Positions 38,291 to 49,226 of a stretch of 64,000 nucleotides of DNA are shown piece after piece. The position numbers were made by a program, and so were the translations under genes. The first letter of the stretch is position 1, and each line of letters begins with the position of its first letter. This DNA comes from an uncultured Prevotellaceae bacterium (GTDB taxonomy: Bacteria > Bacteroidota > Bacteroidia > Bacteroidales > Bacteroidaceae): positions 1 to 64,000 of the forward strand of contig CACXYH010000009.1 in NCBI GenBank assembly GCA_902771785.1, written 5' to 3'. The notes beneath the pieces were generated by a model. That model had not been told where the DNA came from. It ran no database searches and worked only from the letters and a program-made list of their open reading frames with translations.

Positions 38291-39829
38291 ATGAAAGCAT
38301 TTGAGAATTTAGAGATTTGGTGGGTGACTGGTGCACAGTTGCTCTACGGAGGCGACGCTGTAGTAGCCGTCGACGGACACTCCAAGGAAATGGTAGAAGG
38401 ACTTAACAATAGTGGCATCATCCCCATTAAGGTAGTCTATAAGGGCACCGCCAACTCGTCGGACGAGGTGGAGGCCGTGATGAAGGCAGCCAACAACGAT
38501 GCCAAGTGCGTGGGTATCATCACCTGGATGCACACCTTCTCGCCTGCCAAGATGTGGATTAAGGGTCTGCAGGCTCTGCAGAAGCCTCTGCTCCACTTCC
38601 ACACTCAGTATAACGCCGAGATTCCCTGGGAGACGATGGACATGGACTTCATGAACCTGAACCAGAGCGCTCACGGCGACATCGAGTTCGGCCACATCTG
38701 CACCCGTATGCGTGTTCCCCGCAAAGTGGTGTGCGGCTACTGGAAGACCAAGGAAGCTCAGGAGAAGATTGCCGTATGGGCCCGCGTCTGCGCCGGCGTT
38801 GCCGATGCTCACAACGTACGCTGCCTCATGTTCGGTATGAACATGAACAACGTAGCCGTGACCGATGGCGACCGCGTGGAGTTCGAGCAGCGTCTGGGCT
38901 ACCATGTTGACTACTACCCCGTCAGCTCGCTGATGGACTACTTCAAGAAGGTGACCGACGCTGAGGCCGACGCCCTGGTCGAGGAATACAAGAAGGAGTA
39001 CACCATCAAGATCGACGAGAGCGGCGAGGAGGTATACTGGCAGAAGGTGCACAACGCAGCTAAGGCCGAGATTGCCCTGCGCCGCGTGCTGAAGGACGAG
39101 GGCGCTACCGCCTTCACCACCAACTTCGACGACCTCGGCGATGCCGACATCGACGACCCGAACTTCTGCGGCTTCGACCAGATTCCCGGTCTGGCCTCGC
39201 AGCGCCTCATGGCCGAGGGCTATGGCTTCGGCGCCGAGGGCGACTGGAAAACGGCTTGCCTCTATCGCACGCTGTGGGTCATCCAGCAGGGCATGCCTAC
39301 GGGCTGCTCGTTCCTGGAGGACTACACCCTCAACTTCGCCGGCGACCGCTCGAGCTGCCTGCAGAGCCACATGCTCGAGGTTTGCCCGCTCATCGCCGTC
39401 GACAAACCCAAGCTCGAGGTTCACTTCCTCGGCATCGGCATCCGCAAGCAGCAGACCGCCCGTCTCGTGTTCACCTCGAAGGTGGGCCGCGGCATCAAGG
39501 CTACCGTCGTAGACCTGGGCAACCGCTTCCGCCTGATTTCGCAGGAAGTAGAGTGCATCGAGCCGAAGCCCATGCCCAACCTGCCCGTGGCCAGCGCCCT
39601 CTGGGTGCCCCAGCCCACGTTCGAGATTGGTGCCGGCGCATGGATTCTGGCCGGTGGTACTCACCACAGCGCCTTCTCTTACGACATCACCGAGGAGTAC
39701 TGGGAAGACTTCGCTGAAATCCTGGGCATCGAGTATGTCAAGATCAACAAGGAGACGAAGACCTACGAGTTCAAGCAGACCCTGCGCAACAACGAGGTCT
39801 ACTTCATGCTGAACAAAGCACTTCGCTAA
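38291..39829 (+). CDS. araA: L-arabinose isomerase
   Basis: Converts L-arabinose to L-ribulose, the first pathway step, 512 residues (family about 500). It begins FENLEIWWVTGAQLLYGGDA and shows the family segments MHTFSPAKMWIKGL, HFHTQYNAEIPW and NLNQSAHGDIEFG, plus the C-terminal metal-site region GGTHHSAFSYDITEEYW (His). Strong use of GC-ending codons suggests high expression. A hairpin with a T-run follows before araB. Confidence 0.97.
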   Translation: MKAFENLEIWWVTGAQLLYGGDAVVAVDGHSKEMVEGLNNSGIIPIKVVYKGTANSSDEVEAVMKAANNDAKCVGIITWMHTFSPAKMWIKGLQALQKPLLHFHTQYNAEIPWETMDMDFMNLNQSAHGDIEFGHICTRMRVPRKVVCGYWKTKEAQEKIAVWARVCAGVADAHNVRCLMFGMNMNNVAVTDGDRVEFEQRLGYHVDYYPVSSLMDYFKKVTDAEADALVEEYKKEYTIKIDESGEEVYWQKVHNAAKAEIALRRVLKDEGATAFTTNFDDLGDADIDDPNFCGFDQIPGLASQRLMAEGYGFGAEGDWKTACLYRTLWVIQQGMPTGCSFLEDYTLNFAGDRSSCLQSHMLEVCPLIAVDKPKLEVHFLGIGIRKQQTARLVFTSKVGRGIKATVVDLGNRFRLISQEVECIEPKPMPNLPVASALWVPQPTFEIGAGAWILAGGTHHSAFSYDITEEYWEDFAEILGIEYVKINKETKTYEFKQTLRNNEVYFMLNKALR

Positions 39830-39840
39830 TTATCAACACC

Positions 39841-39894
39841 AGAGATACAGAAACGCAGAGCATCAGCAGCTCTGCACTTCTGTGTCTCTTTTTT
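39841..39894 (+). terminator. Hairpin with T-run between araA and araB
   Basis: The arm AGAGATACAGAAACGCAGAGC (39841-39861 region) pairs imperfectly with GCTCTGCACTTCTGTGTCTCT, followed directly by TTTTTT. It looks like a complete rho-independent terminator placed inside the operon, so araB may be expressed by read-through. Confidence 0.75.
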
Positions 39895-39907
39895 AATTAT
39901 AATAACT

Positions 39908-41497
39908 ATGACCGCAAAACAAACAATCGAAGCAGGCAAAGCCATTCTCGGCATCGAGTTCGGCTCCACCCGCATCAAAGCCGTTCTCATCGACGAGGAC
40001 AATAAGCCTATTGCACAGGGAAGCCACGAGTGGGAGAACCAGCTCGTAGACGGACTCTGGACCTACTCTACCGAAGCCATCTGGTACGGACTGCAGGACT
40101 GCTACGCCGAACTGCGCAAAGACGTGCTCAAGCAGTACGACTGCGAAATAGAAAGCCTCGCCGCCATCGGCTTCTCGGCCATGATGCACGGCTACATGGC
40201 CTTCAACAAGGAGCAGCAGATACTCGTGCCCTTCCGCACCTGGCGCAACACCAACACAGGCAAGGCTGCTGCCGAGCTGTCGAAGCTCTTCAACTACAAC
40301 ATCCCCCTGCGCTGGAGCATCTCACACCTCTACGAGGCCATCCTCGACAACGAGGAGCACGTCAGCGACATCAAGTACCTGACCACGCTGGCAGGCTACG
40401 TACATTGGCAGGTAACCGGCCAGTTCGTGCTCGGCGTGGGCGACGCTTCAGGCATGCTGCCCGTAGACCCAGAGACCAAGACCTACGATGCCGAGATGGT
40501 GCGCAAGTTCGACGAGCTGATAGCTCCGCGCGGCTTCTCGTGGAAGCTACTCGACATTCTGCCCCGCTCGCTGAGCGCCGGCGTCAACGCAGGCTTCCTG
40601 ACACCCGAGGGCGCCAAGCGCCTCGACGTCAGCGGCCATCTGAAGGCAGGCATCCCCGTTTGTCCGCCCGAAGGCGACGCCGGAACGGGCATGGTGGCCA
40701 CCAACGCCGTGAAGCAGCGCACGGGCAACGTGTCGGCCGGCACCTCGTCGTTCTCGATGATTGTGCTCGAGAAGCCCCTGTCGAAGCCCTATGAGCCCAT
40801 CGACATCGTCACCACCCCCGACGGAAGCCTCGTGGCTATGGTCCACTGCAACAACTGCACCAGCGACATCAATGCCTGGGTAGGCCTGTTCAAGGAGTTC
40901 CAGCAGCTCATGGGCATGCCTGTCGACATGAACGAGCTCTACGGCAAGCTGTTCAACAAGGCCCTCGAGGGCGACACCGACTGTGGCGGCCTGATGGCCT
41001 ACAACTACGTGTCGGGCGAGCCCGTCACCGGTCTGCAGGAGGGTCGTCCGCTGTTCGTGCGCTCGGCCAACGACAAGCTCAACCTGGCCAACTTCATGCG
41101 TGCCCACCTCTACGGCGCCATCGGCGTGCTAAAAATTGGCAACGACATCCTGCTGAAGGAAGAGCAGGTGCGCGTAGACCGCATCACCGGCCACGGCGGC
41201 TACTTCAAGACCGCAGGCGTTGGTCAGCGCATGCTGGCTGCTGCCCTCAACTCGCCCATCTCCGTCATGGAGACCGCCGGCGAGGGTGGCGCATGGGGCA
41301 TCGCCCTGCTGGCTGGCTATGTGGTGAACAACCCCAACAAGCTGTCGCTGGCCGACTATCTTGAGGAGGTCGTCTTCGCAGGCAACACAGGCGTGAGCAT
41401 TGCTCCCACCGCCGAAGATGTGGCCGGCTTCAACCGCTACATCGAGAACTACAAGCGCTGTCTGCCCATTGAGCAGCAGGCTGCCAGCTGCAAGTAA
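39908..41497 (+). CDS. araB: FGGY-family carbohydrate kinase, probable L-ribulokinase
   Basis: Sugar kinase of the actin-like ATPase superfamily, 529 residues. The N-terminal phosphate-1 motif is GIEFGSTRIKAVLID, and the catalytic-base region MHGYMAFNKEQQ and C-terminal GYFKTAGVGQRMLAAAL and GGAWGIALLAGY segments are present. Residues GTSSFSMIVLEK form the adenosine region. It differs from the enteric AraB, but its position after araD-araA makes ribulose phosphorylation the obvious role; xylulokinase activity cannot be excluded. Confidence 0.87.
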   Translation: MTAKQTIEAGKAILGIEFGSTRIKAVLIDEDNKPIAQGSHEWENQLVDGLWTYSTEAIWYGLQDCYAELRKDVLKQYDCEIESLAAIGFSAMMHGYMAFNKEQQILVPFRTWRNTNTGKAAAELSKLFNYNIPLRWSISHLYEAILDNEEHVSDIKYLTTLAGYVHWQVTGQFVLGVGDASGMLPVDPETKTYDAEMVRKFDELIAPRGFSWKLLDILPRSLSAGVNAGFLTPEGAKRLDVSGHLKAGIPVCPPEGDAGTGMVATNAVKQRTGNVSAGTSSFSMIVLEKPLSKPYEPIDIVTTPDGSLVAMVHCNNCTSDINAWVGLFKEFQQLMGMPVDMNELYGKLFNKALEGDTDCGGLMAYNYVSGEPVTGLQEGRPLFVRSANDKLNLANFMRAHLYGAIGVLKIGNDILLKEEQVRVDRITGHGGYFKTAGVGQRMLAAALNSPISVMETAGEGGAWGIALLAGYVVNNPNKLSLADYLEEVVFAGNTGVSIAPTAEDVAGFNRYIENYKRCLPIEQQAASCK

Positions 41498-41516
41498 ACT
41501 CCCGTCTACAAGTATT

Positions 41517-41560
41517 GCTCCGCGTTCATATCCTTTGCATATAAACGCGGAGCTTTTTTT
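41517..41560 (+). terminator. Rho-independent terminator of the arabinose operon
   Basis: GCTCCGCGTT (41517-41526) pairs with AACGCGGAGC (41544-41553), extended inward by ATAT pairs, and is followed by seven T (41554-41560). Confidence 0.92.
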
Positions 41561-41720
41561 CATCGCGCCGATGAGCAACCTTCATCGCGCCGATGACCAC
41601 CCTTCGTCGCGCCGATGAGCAACCTTCATCACGCCGATGAGTACCGCTAATCGCGCCGATTAGTACCGTGAATCCCCCCGATTAGTCCCGTGAATCCCCC
41701 CGATTGGTTCCTTGTATCGG
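41561..41720. repeat. Tandem array D1, 22-bp period
   Basis: Seven units anchored on CGCCGA or CCCCGA at 41566, 41588, 41610, 41632, 41654, 41676 and 41698. The unit drifts gradually from CATCGCGCCGATGAGCAACC to AATCCCCCCGATTAGTCCCG. The last units are the reverse complement of the 50.2-kb array (GGATTCACGGGACTAATCG). The array begins directly after the terminator T-run. Confidence 0.92.
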
Positions 41721-41744
41721 CTGTGGGCTCCACCTTGAGGTTGG

Positions 41745-41880
41745 CGAGCTACCGGTTCGTCGGCCTCGAGCTACCGGTTCGTCAGCCTCCTACTGCCGGT
41801 TCGTGGGTCTCCTACTAACGGTAAGAGGGTCGACTACTAACGGGTCGCGGGCGGCTGAAGCCGGTTCTTGCCCCTCCTTT
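41745..41880. repeat. Tandem array D2, 22-bp period, different unit
   Basis: Six units anchored on CCGG or ACGG at 41752, 41774, 41796, 41818, 41840 and 41861 (last step 21). The core is GCTACCGGTTCGTCAGCCTC. It has a different sequence from D1 immediately upstream but the same period. Together D1 and D2 fill most of the 503-bp gap between araB and the DUF2461 gene; I see no gene in the gap. Confidence 0.85.
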
Positions 41881-42000
41881 CAGTCGACCTTCGTCCTTGG
41901 CTATGTTGTGAGCCACGTTACAATAATTCTTTCACACAACAATTAAATAATCTATGATTTCCTTGCACGATTCAGAGTTTCTTGCTTCCTCAGGGAAGTA

Positions 42001-42675
42001 ATGATGAATAACAACCGCCCTTGGTTCATGGAACATAAGGACGAGTATGAGGCCGTGAGGGCTGAATGGGAACAGGGCGTGGCTCAAGCGCTGGAACGCA
42101 TCACGACCTTCGACGAGAGCATCGGCAACCTACGAGTGAAAGACTGTACTTACCGGTTCTATCGTGACACGCGCTTCTCGGCCGACAAGTCGCCCTATAA
42201 GAACCACTTCGGAGCCTACATCAACGCGAAAGGCAAGAAGGCACTTCGCGGCGGCTACTACTTGCACTTGGAGCCCGAAGGCTGCCTGCTGGCCGTTGGC
42301 AACTACTGGCTGCCGACGAACATTCTGACGGCCTGCCGCAACGAAATCATGGCCAACGAAGAGGAATGGCTGAAGTGCGTAGAGAGCCGGCAGTTCAAGA
42401 AGTACTTCACAGGGAAGAAGGAAACGACGTCATGGGAGGAGTCGTGGAGCGAGCCACAGGGCTTCGGACTGACGAAACTGAAGACCTGCCCCGCCGGATT
42501 TCCGCGTGACTATGAGCACGTTAAGTATCTTCGGCTGAAGGACTACTGTGCCTGGCACCACGTGGCCGACGACTTCTTCGAGGGCGACGGCTGGCTCGAC
42601 GAGATGGACCGCATCTTCAAGGCAGCGAAGCCGATGATGGACTTCATGAACAACGTCATCGACGACTACGAATAG
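42001..42675 (+). CDS. DUF2461 (TIGR02453) family protein
   Basis: Conserved protein of unknown function, 224 residues from the ATG at 42001. The family's opening motif FLxxLxxNNNRxWF is split by the annotated start: FLREV is encoded in frame just upstream of MMNNNRPWF, but an in-frame stop at 41944 and the lack of a standard start there leave the N-terminus short. Later family segments are FYRDTRFSADKSPYKNHFGA, GGYYLHLEPEGCLLAVGNYW and a C-terminal helical part. An ATG at 41954 in another frame (MISLHDSEF) may be the original start, lost to a frameshift. Confidence 0.85.
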   Translation: MMNNNRPWFMEHKDEYEAVRAEWEQGVAQALERITTFDESIGNLRVKDCTYRFYRDTRFSADKSPYKNHFGAYINAKGKKALRGGYYLHLEPEGCLLAVGNYWLPTNILTACRNEIMANEEEWLKCVESRQFKKYFTGKKETTSWEESWSEPQGFGLTKLKTCPAGFPRDYEHVKYLRLKDYCAWHHVADDFFEGDGWLDEMDRIFKAAKPMMDFMNNVIDDYE

Positions 42676-42697
42676 CGTGCTGCAACGGGCACGCTAT
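42672..42697. terminator. Compact bidirectional hairpin holding both stop codons
   Basis: ATAGCGTGC (42672-42680) pairs with GCACGCTAT (42689-42697). The DUF2461 stop (TAG, 42673-42675) and the convergent lipoprotein stop (42694-42696) are both inside the stem arms. No T-runs follow. Confidence 0.6.
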
Positions 42698-44208
42698 CGA
42701 CCCAGCTTATTGACATACTTCACTGGCGGCTCGCCGTCGCTCTTCAGCACATCGGCAAAGGTCTGAGGAGTGACGGTGACTCGTCCTTTCATGAACTCAG
42801 GAATGTTGTAGCTGCGCATCAGCTGACGATGATAGTCGGGGTCGGCCTGCGGCAGTTCGAAGGGTCGCGTGGCGCGGCCTTCCTTGTCGACGTGGGCAAT
42901 AAAGGGACGCGTGTAGCCACCATCGTCGCGACGCGAGCTGAACACAATCCAGCGCCCGTTGCTCGACCAAGAGTGGTAGCTCTCCGTGTCGTCGGAGTTC
43001 ACCTCGTTCATAGCCCGCAGGCTGTCGGTGGCCAGGTCGAGCATCCACAGGTCGGCGTCACGATGCCAGATGTGAAAGCATCCCCAGCCTCCAAGGGTGA
43101 AGAGCAGGAAGCGTCCGTCGGGCGAGATGCGTGGCAGCGTGGCGCTCTTGTCCTGAGCAGCAGCATCGAACACCATTTCACGCTGTCCGAACTGGCGCGT
43201 CTCTGGGTCGAAGCTTTTCTTGTAGATGCTGTACTTCACCTCGTAAGCCCGCTGAATGGTTTCTATCTCGGCCGAAACCGTGTCGCGAAACTCGAAGTGG
43301 GCGCTGCAGAAGTAGAGCGTCTTGCCGTCGGGGGCCCAGAAAGGGAACACCTCAAACTCGTCGTCGGTCTTCTCAATATTGGTCACCTCATTGCGGTCCA
43401 CGTCGTAGGCAATGAGGTCGCTGGCCGAGTCGAACACTTCTATCTTATTAAGGTCGCGCGTATGGAAGGTCTGCCCCGTCTTGTTGGTAGAATAGACGAT
43501 CAGCTTCAACCAAGGATGCCACGTAGGATAGACGCCGGCAGAGAGAATAGAGTCGTTCTTCATGTTGATCTTCTTCACCTCCCCGTCGTAGACGATCACC
43601 GTGCCGCCGTGGTTCTGGCGGGCATGAAACTGCATGCGCTCAGGGTTGTACTGCTGATAGTTGTGGCAGTTGATGCACTGGCCCTGCTCCTCGGTAGTGC
43701 ACAGCATGTTGTCGTAGACCACGCTTTCGTCGTAGTTCTCCAAGCAGCGCTGGTTGATGGTCAGGTCTTCGTAGGCCACGTACGAGGGCGAGATGAGTCG
43801 ATAGCTCAGGTAGGGGTCGATAGAATCGGGCGACACGTGAATGCTGAAGGGCTTGTGGAGCGTCCACTGCCCTGCCCTCTCGGCATAGACTTCCACGCTG
43901 ATGCTCTTGCCTGAAGCCTTGGCGGTCAGGTCGCGCCAGTCGTCGAGGTCGGGCTGAGCCTTGCCTTGACACACAATCTCGTCGTCGCCGAAGCTGTAGC
44001 GGGCCACCATATCGTCAGCTCCGTCGTCCATCTGGAAAGTCAGGGGTGCTATGTTCACGGGCACCGTCACGTCGATATAGTCAGGATATATCTTGGGCAG
44101 TTGCTCGCTCTTGACATACTGTTCGGGCACGTGGGCCGAGTGGCAGGCCGCCAGCAAGAGGGGTAATGCACCACATATAATCATTCTAAAGAAGTCTTTC
44201 GTCTTCAT
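42694..44208 (-). CDS. PD40 beta-propeller lipoprotein with a c-type haem motif
   Basis: Envelope lipoprotein of 504 residues with lipobox LLAAC (C22). A CINCH sequence at 178-182 is a canonical CXXCH haem-attachment motif. Residues about 195-480 contain TolB/PD40-like propeller repeats, for example VYPTWHPWLKLIVYSTNK, VFPFWAPDGKTLYFCSAH, LPRISPDGRFLLFTLGGW and YHSWSSNGRWIVFSSRR. The function is unknown; a haem-bearing sensor or electron carrier docked on a propeller is plausible. It lies 14 nt downstream of the DUF6057 gene in one operon. Confidence 0.85.
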   Translation of the reverse strand: MKTKDFFRMIICGALPLLLAACHSAHVPEQYVKSEQLPKIYPDYIDVTVPVNIAPLTFQMDDGADDMVARYSFGDDEIVCQGKAQPDLDDWRDLTAKASGKSISVEVYAERAGQWTLHKPFSIHVSPDSIDPYLSYRLISPSYVAYEDLTINQRCLENYDESVVYDNMLCTTEEQGQCINCHNYQQYNPERMQFHARQNHGGTVIVYDGEVKKINMKNDSILSAGVYPTWHPWLKLIVYSTNKTGQTFHTRDLNKIEVFDSASDLIAYDVDRNEVTNIEKTDDEFEVFPFWAPDGKTLYFCSAHFEFRDTVSAEIETIQRAYEVKYSIYKKSFDPETRQFGQREMVFDAAAQDKSATLPRISPDGRFLLFTLGGWGCFHIWHRDADLWMLDLATDSLRAMNEVNSDDTESYHSWSSNGRWIVFSSRRDDGGYTRPFIAHVDKEGRATRPFELPQADPDYHRQLMRSYNIPEFMKGRVTVTPQTFADVLKSDGEPPVKYVNKLGR

Positions 44209-44222
44209 AACGCTTGTCGTTT

Positions 44223-46064
44223 TTAGTATAGTTTCTGGTTCCTGATGAGGAAGTATTCATAATAGAAGGTGCCGCCAAAGCGCGGATAGAAGATGGGCTT
44301 CATCTGCTCTTCGCTCATTCCGGCACAGCGCTTGGCCAACGCCATGAACTCCTGATAGTCCTGCACAACCTCACGGTCGAAGGGCATGCGACTGATGTCG
44401 ACCGTATGCTCGAGGTTGCCATAAAGCAGCGCAGCCTCCTGATAGTGTCGCGGTATGTGCTGACCTTTGTGCAGCTCGGCATAATGGAAGAAGTGAGGCC
44501 AGAACAGCTGAATATCTTTCATCCAGAGCGACCCCAGCAACGTGAGCTCCTGAAGCACGGGGTCGTTGCTGTCGCCATAAGCAAAGTGGCGCATGAGGAA
44601 GTACTCCACCAGTCCGTTGTCGCTGGTCAGCAGGTCGTCGTAGGCCATGACGGGAAATACGGGCCCGTACTCAGGATCTTTCTTCATCGCGTCGCGATGG
44701 CCTATGAAGCTCGCCTGACGGTCGGCCCAGGCACGGCCGTAGAGACTGCTGCGCAGAATATTGATATACTTCAGGGCTACCTGCTCCTCGCCGTTCATCA
44801 TGGCACAGCGCGTCAGATATTTGTAGTACTCCGTACACCAGCCATGCTCCACGCCGTCTTCCAGACACCAGCGATAACAGTAGTTCAGCTGACCATAATG
44901 GAAATAGATGGCACGACCCACGACCTGCGCCATGTTCACGGAGATGGGGGTAGCGCTGGGCTTGGCACCTGTACGATAGTGATACATCTCGTCGCCCTGA
45001 CGTCCCAGACGGAACAAGGCCAGGTTCTTCATCATCACGATAGCACGTGTAGGTTCGTCGTCGAGCTGAGCGGCCTCACGCACAATGCCGTTCCAGTCGA
45101 GTTCCTCCATGTAGTGACTCATGCGAAGCTCCTTATGGAAGTTGAAGTCCTTATACCAGAAGTGCCACGTAGCCACACTCACCACCAACAGCACACCCAT
45201 CTGGAGCATAAGCTGCAGCGCAGGCTTCTTCGGCTCAGGCTGCTGTCCGCTCCGATAGCACACAGCCATGAGCAGCAACACGGCCACTAATAAATAATAA
45301 GGAATATAGTAGTTGGGATAGCTTTCGGCGATGGCAAACACGGGAAGCACAGCCACGTAGATGTCGTCGATGTTCGTCTGATAGAACACGAAGCGATAGT
45401 AGAGCAGCGGAAAAGCCACCGCACTGAGCAGCGCCAAGAGCATCGTTGCGGCCTTCATGCCTTTGCCCATGTCGTCGAGCCGCCAGGTGAGCACAGCCAT
45501 CAGGGCCACGGCCAGCAATGCATAGAAGCCTGCCAGAGGATAGAACAAGGCAGGGGTCAGCACTACGAGCACCTGCCGCAGGAAGAACTTCGAAGGCAGG
45601 CTACGGAAAGCCCATGTCAAAGCCACAGCCAGCACCACGCCCAGCGTGGGAATGAAGAACCAGCCGCGCAGCTTCAGGTAGTAAACCCAGTAGTCCATCG
45701 TCACGTTGGCCAGCAGTAGCAGCGCTATGGGCACCACCGTGAGTACGAGCCAGTGGGCAGGAAGGCGGAACGCCTTGGCCAGCAGCCAGGCCAACAGCAC
45801 CCACCAGCCACAGAGCATCGACACGCCCAACCAGGGATGATAGAAGAACTGCGTGAAGAACTGGCCCAGATACATGAGCATGCCGCCAGGCACTATCATC
45901 TGTTGCTTGAAGAAAAGGGAGGTGTTGAGAAACAGGTTTAGCTCCTGAACCTTCCAGAGATAGTCGCGTTCGTAGGTCAGCAGCACGCCCGCAACTACCA
46001 GCAGCAGCACTACCGCTACTGCTACGGGAAGCTTCTTGAAATGAATTTTCAGTATCTTGCTCAT
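44223..46064 (-). CDS. DUF6057 family multi-pass membrane protein
   Basis: Bacteroidota-specific protein of unknown function, 613 residues. About nine hydrophobic helices occupy residues 12-300, beginning LPVAVAVVLLLVVAGVLL. The C-terminal half (310-613) is soluble and helical, resembling TPR-like pairs (REAAQLDDEPTRAIVMMKNLA, CAMMNGEEQVALKYINILR). It is the first gene of the operon with the haem-motif propeller lipoprotein, a pairing that suggests a joint role. Confidence 0.83.
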   Translation of the reverse strand: MSKILKIHFKKLPVAVAVVLLLVVAGVLLTYERDYLWKVQELNLFLNTSLFFKQQMIVPGGMLMYLGQFFTQFFYHPWLGVSMLCGWWVLLAWLLAKAFRLPAHWLVLTVVPIALLLLANVTMDYWVYYLKLRGWFFIPTLGVVLAVALTWAFRSLPSKFFLRQVLVVLTPALFYPLAGFYALLAVALMAVLTWRLDDMGKGMKAATMLLALLSAVAFPLLYYRFVFYQTNIDDIYVAVLPVFAIAESYPNYYIPYYLLVAVLLLMAVCYRSGQQPEPKKPALQLMLQMGVLLVVSVATWHFWYKDFNFHKELRMSHYMEELDWNGIVREAAQLDDEPTRAIVMMKNLALFRLGRQGDEMYHYRTGAKPSATPISVNMAQVVGRAIYFHYGQLNYCYRWCLEDGVEHGWCTEYYKYLTRCAMMNGEEQVALKYINILRSSLYGRAWADRQASFIGHRDAMKKDPEYGPVFPVMAYDDLLTSDNGLVEYFLMRHFAYGDSNDPVLQELTLLGSLWMKDIQLFWPHFFHYAELHKGQHIPRHYQEAALLYGNLEHTVDISRMPFDREVVQDYQEFMALAKRCAGMSEEQMKPIFYPRFGGTFYYEYFLIRNQKLY

Positions 46065-46089
46065 TGGCTTTCTTGTCGTTTTATTGCTG

Positions 46090-46097
46090 CAAAGGTA
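46090..46097 (-). promoter_or_regulatory. -7 element of the DUF6057 operon
   Basis: TACCTTTG on the minus strand (46097-46090), 26 nt upstream of the start codon. No clear -33 TTTG was found. Confidence 0.6.
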
Positions 46098-46116
46098 TAA
46101 AATAATTATGAAATAG

Positions 46117-46148
46117 TTTGCGGTTCTAACAGAAAATGATTAATTTTG
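46117..46148 (+). promoter_or_regulatory. Promoter of the beta-galactosidase locus
   Basis: TTTG at 46117-46120, a 20-nt spacer, then TAATTTTG at 46141-46148; 30 nt to the ATG at 46179. The promoter is intact although the gene is broken. Confidence 0.8.
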
Positions 46149-46178
46149 TGGCATAAAACAAACCTAACTATACAACTT

Positions 46179-49222
<3,044 letters not shown>

Positions 49223-49226
49223 CATC

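Noticed and set aside
38309..39667. Antisense open frame (452 codons) over araA
   Set aside because: A shadow of the strongly biased araA codons; no promoter, start context or recognisable domain.
41561..41880. CRISPR array
   Set aside because: Units are contiguous 22-mers without unique spacers, they drift in sequence, and no cas genes are near.
42829..43914. Antisense open frame (361 codons) over the propeller lipoprotein
   Set aside because: The minus-strand gene has signal peptide, lipobox and repeats; the plus-strand frame has none.
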